The notes beneath the pieces were generated by a model. The model worked only from the letters and a program-made list of their open reading frames with translations, did not search any database and had not been told where the DNA came from. Source: an uncultured Brevibacterium sp. (GTDB lineage: Bacteria > Actinomycetota > Actinomycetes > Actinomycetales > Brevibacteriaceae). From it: DNA of 5,223 nucleotides. Location: contig CALUDL010000107.1 of the NCBI GenBank assembly GCA_943914815.1, positions 1 through 5,223 on the forward strand. Direction: 5' to 3'. This document shows positions 1-5,223 of this stretch, one piece after another. Both the position numbers and the translations under genes were made by a program. How positions within the stretch are numbered: position 1 is the stretch's first letter; the number at the start of each line of letters is the position of its first letter.

Positions 1-121
1 GGTTAATGCGGGTTAATGCTCCAGGCGTTTCCGATGTGCGTAAACCTGGGGTAAACCATTAGACTAGTCAGTTGTGTTCTGCGGGAGAATTGCCCGCGTA
101 AGTTTTAACGAGAGGTAAAAA
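1..121 (+). promoter_or_regulatory. tig leader and possible promoter region
   Basis: This is the non-coding stretch before tig; I see no gene in it. It opens with two adjacent copies of a ten-base unit, GGTTAATGCG then GGTTAATGCT (1-10 and 11-20). A second pair, GTAAACC, lies at 40-46 and 51-57. TAGACT at 60-65 fits an actinobacterial -10 (TANNNT), but no good -35 stands 16-18 bases upstream, so the promoter call is weak. A small hairpin follows (GCGGG 81-85, CCCGC 93-97, seven-base loop). The likely ribosome binding site AGAGG (111-115) lies six bases before the GTG start. Whether the direct repeats bind a regulator is unknown. Confidence 0.35.
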
Positions 122-1504
122 GTGAAGAGCTCCGTCGAGAAACTCGACCCAACCCGGGTCAAGCTCAGCGTTGAAGTACCGTTTGCCGAACTCAAGCCGA
201 GCATCGACGAGGCCTACAAGCAGATCGCTCGTCAGATCAACGTGCCTGGATTCCGTCGTGGCAAGGTGCCAGCAAAACTGATCGACCACCGTGTTGGTCG
301 CCCTGTTGTCATGCAGGAAGCTGTGAACAACAGCCTCGACGACTTCTTCCGTCGCGCAGTTGAAGAAAACAACGTAGAACCCCTGGGTCAGCCTGAAGTA
401 GAGGTATCAGAAGTCCCAGGTTTGGACGGAAAAGACGAAGGTGAACTGAAGTTCACCGTTGAGGTTGACTGCGTCCCAGAAGTCGAACTTCCTGAATACT
501 CCGACATCAGCGTTGAAGTTGAGCCCATCGAAGTTACAGAAGAAGACGTCGAAGCAGAACTCGATGCCCTGCGTAGCCGTTTTGGCACCCTCATTGAAGT
601 AGACCGTCCTGCTGAGAACGACGACTTCGTGACCCTTGACCTGGTCGCTCTGGTCGAGGAAGAAGAAGTGGACTCCGCAACCGACGTTTCCTACCAGGTT
701 GGCTCCGGCACCATGCTCAAGGGTATGGACGAAGCTCTGGACGGGCTGTCTGAAGGTGAAGAAACCAGCTTCGAAACCCAGCTCGCCGGTGGCGAACACG
801 CTGGTAAAGACGCACTGGTCAAGCTCACCCTCAAGACCGTCAAAGAACGTGAACTCGCTGAGGCTGACGACGACTTTGCCCAGATGGCTTCTGAGTTCGA
901 CACAATTGAAGAACTTCGCGAAGACCTTAAGGAAACGGCAAAGCGCAACAAGGAACTCGAACAGGGCGTTGAAGCACGCGACAAGGTCCTGGAGGCGCTC
1001 CTTGAAAAGGTCGACGTGCCTGTTCCAGCCAAGCTTGTCGAAGCTGAAGTCAACCGCCACCTGGAAAACGAAAACCGCACAGAAGACGACGAACACCGCA
1101 AGGAAGTCACGGAAGAAACTGAGCGCACCATGCGTACCCAGTTCATCCTTGACGCCATTGTGAAGGCCGAGTCGATCGAGGTTTCCCAGCAGGAACTCAT
1201 CGAGTACATCATGACTGCTTCACAGCAGTACGGCATGAGCCCTCAGGACTTCATGCAGGCCCTCGGATCACAGGGGCAGGTTATGGCTCTTCAGGCAGAT
1301 GTTGCACGTCGCAAGGGACTCGCAAGCGTTTTGTCCGAAGCGAAGGTCGTGGACACGGAAGGCAATGAGGTCGACATGACAGCCTTCACCACCCCAGAAG
1401 CTGACGAAGAAGAAGTTGCTGAGGCTGAAGCCGAAGCTGAAGAAGCCGTTGAAGAAGCAGAAACTGCTGAAAACGCAGAAGCGGAAGAAGGCGACGACAA
1501 GTAA
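122..1504 (+). CDS. tig: Trigger factor, ribosome-associated chaperone and peptidyl-prolyl isomerase
   Basis: Trigger factor docks beside the ribosomal exit tunnel, shields nascent chains and can catalyse proline cis/trans isomerisation in the cytoplasm. The 460-residue product has the full family layout. The N-terminal ribosome-binding domain (about 1-115) carries the signature GFRRGKVP at 43-50. The FKBP-like isomerase domain follows at about 160-242. The helical C-terminal arms (about 245-415) form the substrate cradle, including the conserved stretch around QQYGMSPQDF (368-377). After residue 425 comes a low-complexity acidic tail: 19 of the last 35 residues are Asp or Glu, and the only basic residue is the final Lys. 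The GTG start at 122 is supported by AGAGG at 111-115 and by the family-typical opening MKSSVEKLDPTRVKL. The gene is intact and is closed by its own terminator, so it is probably transcribed apart from the clpP pair downstream, although the neighbourhood is a conserved proteostasis cluster. Confidence 0.98.
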   Translation: MKSSVEKLDPTRVKLSVEVPFAELKPSIDEAYKQIARQINVPGFRRGKVPAKLIDHRVGRPVVMQEAVNNSLDDFFRRAVEENNVEPLGQPEVEVSEVPGLDGKDEGELKFTVEVDCVPEVELPEYSDISVEVEPIEVTEEDVEAELDALRSRFGTLIEVDRPAENDDFVTLDLVALVEEEEVDSATDVSYQVGSGTMLKGMDEALDGLSEGEETSFETQLAGGEHAGKDALVKLTLKTVKERELAEADDDFAQMASEFDTIEELREDLKETAKRNKELEQGVEARDKVLEALLEKVDVPVPAKLVEAEVNRHLENENRTEDDEHRKEVTEETERTMRTQFILDAIVKAESIEVSQQELIEYIMTASQQYGMSPQDFMQALGSQGQVMALQADVARRKGLASVLSEAKVVDTEGNEVDMTAFTTPEADEEEVAEAEAEAEEAVEEAETAENAEAEEGDDK

Positions 1505-1522
1505 GTCGCTTCCGCCACAGAG

Positions 1523-1557
1523 CCCGCCCCGTACGCCAGCCGTGCGCGGCGGGTTTT
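1523..1557 (+). terminator. Rho-independent terminator after tig
   Basis: The arms at 1523-1535 and 1541-1553 pair over 13 positions with one C-C mismatch (1529 against 1547) and one T-G wobble, closing on the five-base loop CCAGC. TTTT at 1554-1557 follows directly. The hairpin begins 18 bases after the tig stop codon, and it separates tig from the clpP1 promoter region. Confidence 0.9.
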
Positions 1558-1582
1558 CTGTATTCCACCTCGGCCGTACTCT

Positions 1583-1600
1583 TTCACGCTGATGGCGAAC
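1583..1600 (+). promoter_or_regulatory. ClgR-type operator upstream of clpP1P2
   Basis: The 18-mer TTCACGCTGATGGCGAAC fits at every position the actinobacterial ClgR consensus as I recall it (WNNWCGCYNANRGCGWWS), with CGC and GCG spaced by five bases. ClgR is a stress-responsive activator of clp genes in Streptomyces, Corynebacterium and Mycobacterium. The box ends 77 bases before the clpP1 start, a suitable place for activation. A possible -10, TAAAAC, lies at 1618-1623. A -35 would then overlap the right half of the box (GCGAAC 1595-1600, 17-base spacer), but these core elements are weak and tentative. The match is seen in the sequence; the regulation is inferred. Confidence 0.75.
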
Positions 1601-1677
1601 AACAGGCGTACTGGGACTAAAACTGACCTCAAGCGGGTTAAAGTTCGTAGAAATTACCTCTATTACAGGAGTGAAAC

Positions 1678-2289
1678 GTGACGAACCACGAATGGACAAT
1701 GGATGTCCCAGGCTCCGGCATGGGCCTGGACGACCACATCTACAACCGTCTGCTCAAAGAGCGGATCATCTGGCTGGGTTCCGAAGTGCGTGACTCCAAC
1801 GCAAACGCTATCTGCGCACAGATGATGCTCCTGGCCGCTGAGGACCCGGAAAAGGATATCTGGTTGTACATCAACTCCCCAGGCGGGTCCGTGACCGCCG
1901 GCATGGCAATCTACGACACCATGCAGTACATCAAGCCCGATGTGGGAACCGTTGCAATGGGAATGGCTGCGTCAATGGGGCAGTTCCTCCTGTCGTCCGG
2001 TGCGAAGGGTAAGCGGTTCGCAACCCCGCACGCTCGTATTCTTATGCACCAGCCTTTGGGCGGAATCGGTGGTACCGCTACCGACATTAAGATCCAGGCT
2101 GAACTCATTCTTCACATGAAGCGCCAGATGGCCGAAATCACCGCGGAGCAGACAGGCAAGACGGTTGAACAGATCCTCAAGGACAACGACCGCGACCACT
2201 GGTTCACCGCAGATGAAGCCTTGGATTACGGATTCATTGACAAAGTGGTAACCCACGCAGCCGACGTTCCAGCAGCTGCATCCAACTGA
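1678..2289 (+). CDS. clpP1: ATP-dependent Clp protease proteolytic subunit ClpP1
   Basis: This is a serine peptidase of family S14 that forms part of the barrel-shaped Clp protease in the cytoplasm and degrades polypeptides threaded in by ClpX or ClpC. At 203 residues it has normal length. The catalytic triad is intact: Ser99 in GMAASMG, His124 in ILMHQP and Asp173 in DRDHWF. The oxyanion/substrate-strand motif INSPGGS (65-71) and the Gly-rich handle-region turn after His124 are present. The GTG start at 1678 has AGGAG at 1667-1671 six bases upstream. An in-frame ATG seven codons later (1699) is less well supported. It is the ClpP1 member of the actinobacterial pair: the segment [18 protein letters not shown] and the HQPLGG loop are ClpP1-like. 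The gene lies 12 bases before clpP2, so the two are almost certainly co-transcribed, and the pair has a ClgR-type box upstream. In Mycobacterium the active enzyme is a ClpP1/ClpP2 hetero-tetradecamer, and the same is inferred here. Confidence 0.97.
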   Translation: MTNHEWTMDVPGSGMGLDDHIYNRLLKERIIWLGSEVRDSNANAICAQMMLLAAEDPEKDIWLYINSPGGSVTAGMAIYDTMQYIKPDVGTVAMGMAASMGQFLLSSGAKGKRFATPHARILMHQPLGGIGGTATDIKIQAELILHMKRQMAEITAEQTGKTVEQILKDNDRDHWFTADEALDYGFIDKVVTHAADVPAAASN

Positions 2290-2301
2290 TCGGAGACTTT
2301 C

Positions 2302-2949
2302 ATGACACACATTGACCCATGGGCAACCGCTGGAAACATGCCAACGTCGCGCTATGTGATGCCACAGTTCGAAGAGCGCACACCATACGGTTTCAAGCGT
2401 CAAGACCCATACACCAAACTCTTTGAAGACCGAGTGATCTTCTTGGGCGTGCAGGTGGACGACACCTCGGCCGACGACGTGATGGCCCAGCTGCTTGTCT
2501 TGGAGAGTCAGGACCCAGACCGCGACATCACGTTGTACATCAACTCGCCGGGTGGATCGTTCACAGCACTTACCGCAATTTACGACACCATGCAGTACAT
2601 CAAGCCAGAGATCCAGACCGTGTGTTTGGGGCAGGCTGCCTCTGCTGCGGCGGTTCTGCTGGCAGCGGGTGCGCCTGGAAAGCGTCTCGCGCTTCCAAAC
2701 GCGCGCGTGCTCATCCACCAGCCCGCTATGCAGGGGCAAGGTCAGGGGCAGGCGTCTGACCTTGAGATCCAGGCGGCCGAAGTGCTACGTATGCGTCGCT
2801 GGCTTGAAGAGACTTTGGCTAAGCACTCCAACAAGAGCGCTGACGAAGTATCGAACGACATTGAGCGCGACCTATTCCTCACCGCCGAGGAAGCGAAGAA
2901 CTACGGTCTGGTCGACCAGGTGCTCAGCAGCCGTAAAGGCGTGAAGTAA
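2302..2949 (+). CDS. clpP2: ATP-dependent Clp protease proteolytic subunit ClpP2
   Basis: This is the second S14 peptidase subunit, 215 residues long, the expected partner of ClpP1 in a mixed barrel. The triad is complete: Ser114 in GQAASAA, His139 in VLIHQP and Asp190 in IERDLF. The segment RYVMPQF (17-23) followed by [22 protein letters not shown] is characteristic of actinobacterial ClpP2. In Mycobacterium tuberculosis ClpP2 the mature chain begins at an equivalent RY, so removal of about the first 16 residues is likely here (inference). The turn after His139 is Gln/Gly-rich (QGQGQGQ, 144-150) but about the same length as in other ClpP2 proteins. The ATG at 2302 is preceded by GGAGA (2292-2296), and only 12 bases separate it from the clpP1 stop, so translation is probably coupled. 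In studied actinobacteria ClpP2 provides the main docking face for the ATPase; this sequence alone cannot confirm that. Confidence 0.97.
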   Translation: MTHIDPWATAGNMPTSRYVMPQFEERTPYGFKRQDPYTKLFEDRVIFLGVQVDDTSADDVMAQLLVLESQDPDRDITLYINSPGGSFTALTAIYDTMQYIKPEIQTVCLGQAASAAAVLLAAGAPGKRLALPNARVLIHQPAMQGQGQGQASDLEIQAAEVLRMRRWLEETLAKHSNKSADEVSNDIERDLFLTAEEAKNYGLVDQVLSSRKGVK

Positions 2950-2971
2950 CCGCTAAGGCTGCAAAATGGAA

Positions 2972-3007
2972 GGCGCGGGCCGAGGTGTTCCTCCGCCCGC
3001 GCCGTTT
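2972..3007 (+). terminator. Hairpin terminator after clpP2
   Basis: The 32-base span 2972-3003 folds into a 14-position stem with a single C-C mismatch (2981 against 2994) and a TGTT tetraloop. Nine GC-only pairs at the base make it very stable. The T-tract is poor (GTTTGTG from 3004), so termination may be incomplete, but the position 22 bases after the clpP2 stop fits an operon end. Confidence 0.75.
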
Positions 3008-3154
3008 GTGTGCGGTGTTCCGTCTTTCAACCTCATGAGAGTAGGATCCGGCGACACACCGTTACAGGAAAACCGTTGGCTTAAGCGCGTTTATGCGAGC
3101 ATGGAGCGAGCGAGCGTACTACGCTGGTTATGAGTTCTGTGAAAGGTTGTGACA
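3008..3154 (+). promoter_or_regulatory. clpX upstream region with GAGC cluster and palindrome
   Basis: This region has no gene, but because a strong hairpin stands before it, it should hold the clpX promoter. TAGGAT at 3042-3047 is a possible -10 without a convincing -35. GGAAAA (3067-3072) and CGTTTA (3088-3093), 15 bases apart, resemble a stress sigma (SigR/SigH type) promoter but with short spacing. Four copies of GAGC occur at 3097-3100 and 3104-3115, the last three in tandem. They run into a perfect palindrome with arms AGCGTA (3113-3118) and TACGCT (3120-3125) around a single C. The likely ribosome binding site AAAGG (3142-3146) lies eight bases before the chosen start. None of the promoter elements is certain. 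Confidence 0.4.
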
Positions 3155-4414
3155 GTGACACGCGCAGGTGCAGATTTACTTAAATGTAGTTTTTGCGACA
3201 AAACGCAAAAACAAGTCCGAAAGCTCATCGCTGGTTCGGGCGTGTACATCTGCGACGAATGCATCGGCCTGTGCAACGAAATCATCGACGAAGAACTCAA
3301 CGCCGGTAAAAAGACCGATGAGAAGATCGAGCTTCCCAAGCCACAGGACATTTTCGATCACCTCAACGACTTTGTCGTAGGTCAAGAGTCTGCTAAACGC
3401 GCCCTTTCAGTAGCGGTGTACAACCACTACAAACGCATCAACGCGATGCAATCAGGCGAACAACCTGACGTCGAAATCGCAAAGTCAAACATCCTCATGG
3501 TGGGTCCAACCGGTTCGGGAAAAACGTATGTAGCGCAGACACTCGCCAAAAAACTCAACGTACCTTTTGCTGTTGCTGACGCCACCTCACTTACAGAAGC
3601 CGGATACGTCGGCGAAGACGTCGAAAACATCCTGCTCAAACTCCTCCAAGCAGCCGACTTCGACGTTGAACGCGCTCAAACCGGCATCATCTACATCGAC
3701 GAAATCGACAAGATCTCCCGGAAAGCCGAAAACCCGTCCATCACCCGCGATGTCTCCGGTGAAGGAGTCCAACAGGCACTCCTGAAAATCTTGGAAGGAA
3801 CCCAGGCATCCGTCCCACCACAAGGCGGGCGCAAACACCCACATCAAGAATTCATCCAGCTGGACACCACCAATGTACTCTTCATTGTGGCTGGCGCATT
3901 TGCTGGCCTCGAAGAGATTATTTCCGCCCGCAAAGGCAAGCACGGAATCGGGTTCGGCGCACTCATCCAATCCAAAGAAGACGACGTTAACCACTTCGAG
4001 GACCTGCTCCCAGAAGACCTCCTGAAGTTCGGCCTCATTCCTGAGTTCATCGGTCGTGTCCCCGTGATCGCAACACTTGACAACCTTGACCGTGAAGCAC
4101 TCATCGCGATCCTCACAGAACCACGCAACGCTTTAGTCAAGCAGTATCAAGCCATGTTCAACATGGACGGCGTCGAACTCGAATTTGAACACGAAGCACT
4201 CGAAGCAATCGCCGACCTCGCCCTCCTACGCGAAACCGGTGCGCGCGGACTTCGCTCAATTCTGGAAGAAGTCCTCCAGCCCATCATGTTTGAACTGCCT
4301 AGCCGCGATGACATCGAACGTGTCGTCATCACACACGACGTCGTCAACAGCAACGTCGCACCCACACTCGTCCCTAAAAAGGCACGCAAAAGGCCGTCCC
4401 GAAAGACGGCCTAA
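3155..4414 (+). CDS. clpX: ATP-dependent Clp protease ATP-binding subunit ClpX
   Basis: ClpX is the AAA+ unfoldase that recognises substrates such as SsrA-tagged proteins, unfolds them with ATP and threads them into ClpP. From this start the protein has 419 residues, normal for ClpX. The N-terminal zinc-binding domain has Cys11, Cys14, Cys33 and Cys36. The AAA+ core shows Walker A GPTGSGKT (117-124), the pore loop GYVG (150-153), Walker B IIYIDEID (178-185), the RKH loop (226-228), the ClpP-docking loop with IGF (265-267), a candidate arginine finger at Arg301 in FIGRVPV, and the sensor-2 segment GARGLRS (362-368). I prefer the GTG at 3155 because AAAGG (3142-3146) lies eight bases upstream. 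The in-frame GTG at 3149 would leave only two bases, although it would add just two residues. The last eight codons and the stop fall inside a hairpin that appears to serve the opposite gene. All functional motifs are intact. Confidence 0.97.
   Translation: MTRAGADLLKCSFCDKTQKQVRKLIAGSGVYICDECIGLCNEIIDEELNAGKKTDEKIELPKPQDIFDHLNDFVVGQESAKRALSVAVYNHYKRINAMQSGEQPDVEIAKSNILMVGPTGSGKTYVAQTLAKKLNVPFAVADATSLTEAGYVGEDVENILLKLLQAADFDVERAQTGIIYIDEIDKISRKAENPSITRDVSGEGVQQALLKILEGTQASVPPQGGRKHPHQEFIQLDTTNVLFIVAGAFAGLEEIISARKGKHGIGFGALIQSKEDDVNHFEDLLPEDLLKFGLIPEFIGRVPVIATLDNLDREALIAILTEPRNALVKQYQAMFNMDGVELEFEHEALEAIADLALLRETGARGLRSILEEVLQPIMFELPSRDDIERVVITHDVVNSNVAPTLVPKKARKRPSRKTA
4388..4412 (-). terminator. 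Terminator of the minus-strand AIM24 gene, inside the clpX 3' end
   Basis: AGGCCGTC (4391-4398) and GACGGCCT (4405-4412) form a perfect eight-pair stem around a six-base loop. Read on the minus strand, the hairpin starts 20 bases after the AIM24 stop codon and runs into TTTT (complement of 4388-4391; the first T is paired). It is therefore best oriented for the minus-strand transcript. On the plus strand it is followed by AAAGCG, with no T-tract, so it would not act as a classical terminator for clpX. The stem encodes the last residues of ClpX and includes the first base of its stop codon. Confidence 0.7.
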
Positions 4415-4432
4415 AGCGAAAACAACCTCGGT

Positions 4433-5104
4433 CTAGTACGTTTCTGCCGGCTGCACCACAACGAAGCCAGGACCGTGGAACATCAGCTGAATCGTCTCAC
4501 CAGACTCACGCCCAATAAACGTTCCAACCGAAGCGTCCACCTTAATCTGAGGTGCAAGATTTGCTGACCAGCACACCGCTGCCTGCGGGTCCACATAGGT
4601 TGGAGTCTGCGAGCAGTCAAGAACCATTGGGTCACCGTAACAGCACACTGACGCGCTACCCTGCCCGGACATTTCAATGTTGAATAGCCCAGACCCGGAA
4701 GCCAGAGCACCCATTCCACCGCGGATTCGCTTGATATCCCAGTTGAGGTGCGCATCGAACGCCAGCAACCGTGAGGAGTTCACAGTCAGAGCGTCCTGAT
4801 CACCTTCGAGCTGCATGAGGAAGATGTTGGCCGCGTTGCGCGCGTAGAAAACCTCCCCATGCCCTTCGACACTCATCATGGGTGTGTCTTCGCTGGTCAG
4901 TTGTTTCTTAAAGAACTCACCAACCGAACGTGAGCCTTTGTGTCGGAACGTCACGTTGCCCTGGTATGCAACCATCGACCCCTTCGTCGCAACCATGGGT
5001 GCGTCAGGGGTGATGTACGTGCGCAACATGCGCTTGGACTGTAGAGTCCAACGCTCAGTGTTGTTTTTTTCCTGGTGGATATCGGCAAACAGTTCACTAC
5101 GCAT
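4433..5104 (-). CDS. AIM24 family protein (DUF124-like)
   Basis: The 223-residue product resembles the AIM24 family (Pfam PF01987, formerly DUF124), beta-rich proteins named after a yeast mitochondrial protein; the bacterial role is unknown. Recognisable family segments are KGSMVAYQGNV (41-51), GHGEVFYARNA (81-91), IFLMQLEGD (94-102), LLAFDAHLNWDI (113-124), SGQGSASV (146-153), PTYVDPQAAVCWSANL (168-183) and the closing HGPGFVVVQPAE (210-221). There is no signal peptide or membrane helix, so a cytoplasmic protein is expected. Four cysteines (154, 155, 164, 178) cluster in the second half; I cannot tell whether they are conserved. The ATG at 5104 is supported by a GGAGG (complement of 5109-5113) four bases upstream. 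It follows the preceding minus-strand gene by 14 bases, so the two probably form an operon whose promoter is outside the window. It converges on clpX with 18 bases between the stop codons and ends in a hairpin inside clpX. The family assignment rests on remembered motifs. Confidence 0.85.
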   Translation of the reverse strand: MRSELFADIHQEKNNTERWTLQSKRMLRTYITPDAPMVATKGSMVAYQGNVTFRHKGSRSVGEFFKKQLTSEDTPMMSVEGHGEVFYARNAANIFLMQLEGDQDALTVNSSRLLAFDAHLNWDIKRIRGGMGALASGSGLFNIEMSGQGSASVCCYGDPMVLDCSQTPTYVDPQAAVCWSANLAPQIKVDASVGTFIGRESGETIQLMFHGPGFVVVQPAETY

Positions 5105-5118
5105 AGTGCCTCCGTTGA

Positions 5119-5223
5119 TTACTTTTCTTCGACAGCGAACTCAATGTCAGTGACAGTGGGTTCCGTTTGCGCGTCGTCAACGGTGAGTTCCCACCCGCGA
5201 ATACGGCCCGCAGCTTCCAAGTC
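5119..5223 (-). CDS. 3' end of an unidentified gene upstream of the AIM24 gene (partial)
   Basis: An open frame enters from the right edge on the minus strand and ends at TAA (complement of 5119-5121). The 34 visible residues begin DLEAAGRIRGWELTVDDA and end in the acidic stretch DIEFAVEEK. Only the C-terminus is present and I do not recognise the family. Evidence that it is real: the frame is open to the edge, its stop lies 14 bases before the AIM24 start with the GGAGG site in between (a typical operon junction), and its amino acid composition is reasonable. Co-transcription with the AIM24 gene is inferred. Confidence 0.6.
   Translation of the reverse strand, partial: DLEAAGRIRGWELTVDDAQTEPTVTDIEFAVEEK

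Noticed and set aside
1..121. tRNA or other RNA gene upstream of tig
   Set aside because: No T-loop (GGTTCGA-like), anticodon arm or acceptor stem could be found; the paired stretches are too short.
407..1096. Long minus-strand open frame (229 codons) opposite tig
   Set aside because: It lies entirely antisense to trigger factor. Its composition (many Phe and Val) is the mirror of GAA/GAC-rich codons, and it resembles no family I know.
1972..2739. 255-codon minus-strand open frame across clpP1 and clpP2
   Set aside because: It is a shadow of two unmistakable ClpP genes, spans their junction, and its translation is low-similarity His/Cys/Trp-rich sequence typical of antisense frames.
2719..2762. 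Gln-Gly repeat expansion in ClpP2 after the catalytic His
   Set aside because: The DNA is mildly repetitive, but the loop is about as long as in M. tuberculosis ClpP2 as I recall it, so it looks like substitution and not expansion.
3086..3097. Second ClgR-like site (CGC...GCG) before clpX
   Set aside because: The half sites are separated by six bases rather than five, and the flanking positions do not fit the consensus.
3149..3154. Earlier GTG start of clpX at 3149
   Set aside because: The AAAGG site would be only two bases away; the GTG at 3155 gives eight bases and a more typical ClpX N-terminus. The difference is two residues, so this remains open.
1..5223. Mobile element, phage, CRISPR or defence system
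   Set aside because: All complete genes are intact housekeeping or conserved genes in a conserved order. No transposase, integrase, repeat array or flanking duplication is visible.

Overview
The window is a conserved bacterial proteostasis locus, most likely from an actinomycete. The order tig - clpP1 - clpP2 - clpX, two adjacent and different clpP genes, an upstream ClgR-type operator, frequent GTG starts and a moderately high GC content all point to Actinobacteria. Protein style suggests Micrococcales or a relative, but the genus cannot be fixed from this sequence.

Layout: positions 1-121 hold the tig leader, with short direct repeats, a possible -10 and a small hairpin. The trigger factor gene (122-1504, GTG start) is closed by a strong hairpin terminator (1523-1557). 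A ClgR-type box (1583-1600) lies upstream of clpP1 (1678-2289, GTG), which is followed after 12 bases by clpP2 (2302-2949, ATG). A second strong hairpin (2972-3007) closes that pair. A 205-base gap with a GAGC cluster and a 13-bp palindrome precedes clpX (3155-4414, GTG). On the minus strand, converging on clpX with only 18 bases between the stop codons, lies an AIM24-family gene (5104-4433). It is preceded by the last 34 codons of an unidentified gene that runs off the window.

How the genes work together: trigger factor meets nascent chains at the ribosome and assists folding. ClpX recognises and unfolds substrates and feeds them to the ClpP peptidase. In actinobacteria that have been studied, the peptidase is a mixed ClpP1/ClpP2 tetradecamer, and both subunits here keep an intact Ser-His-Asp triad. 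The ClgR box suggests that the peptidase pair is stress-inducible, while clpX appears to have its own promoter. The AIM24 gene points the opposite way and has no sequence-visible link to proteolysis.

I see no phage, insertion sequence, CRISPR array, RNA gene or clearly undescribed system here. The points worth a second look are regulatory (the ClgR box, and the convergent terminator built into the end of clpX), the paralogue-shared DNA block in clpP1/clpP2, and the poorly understood AIM24 operon.
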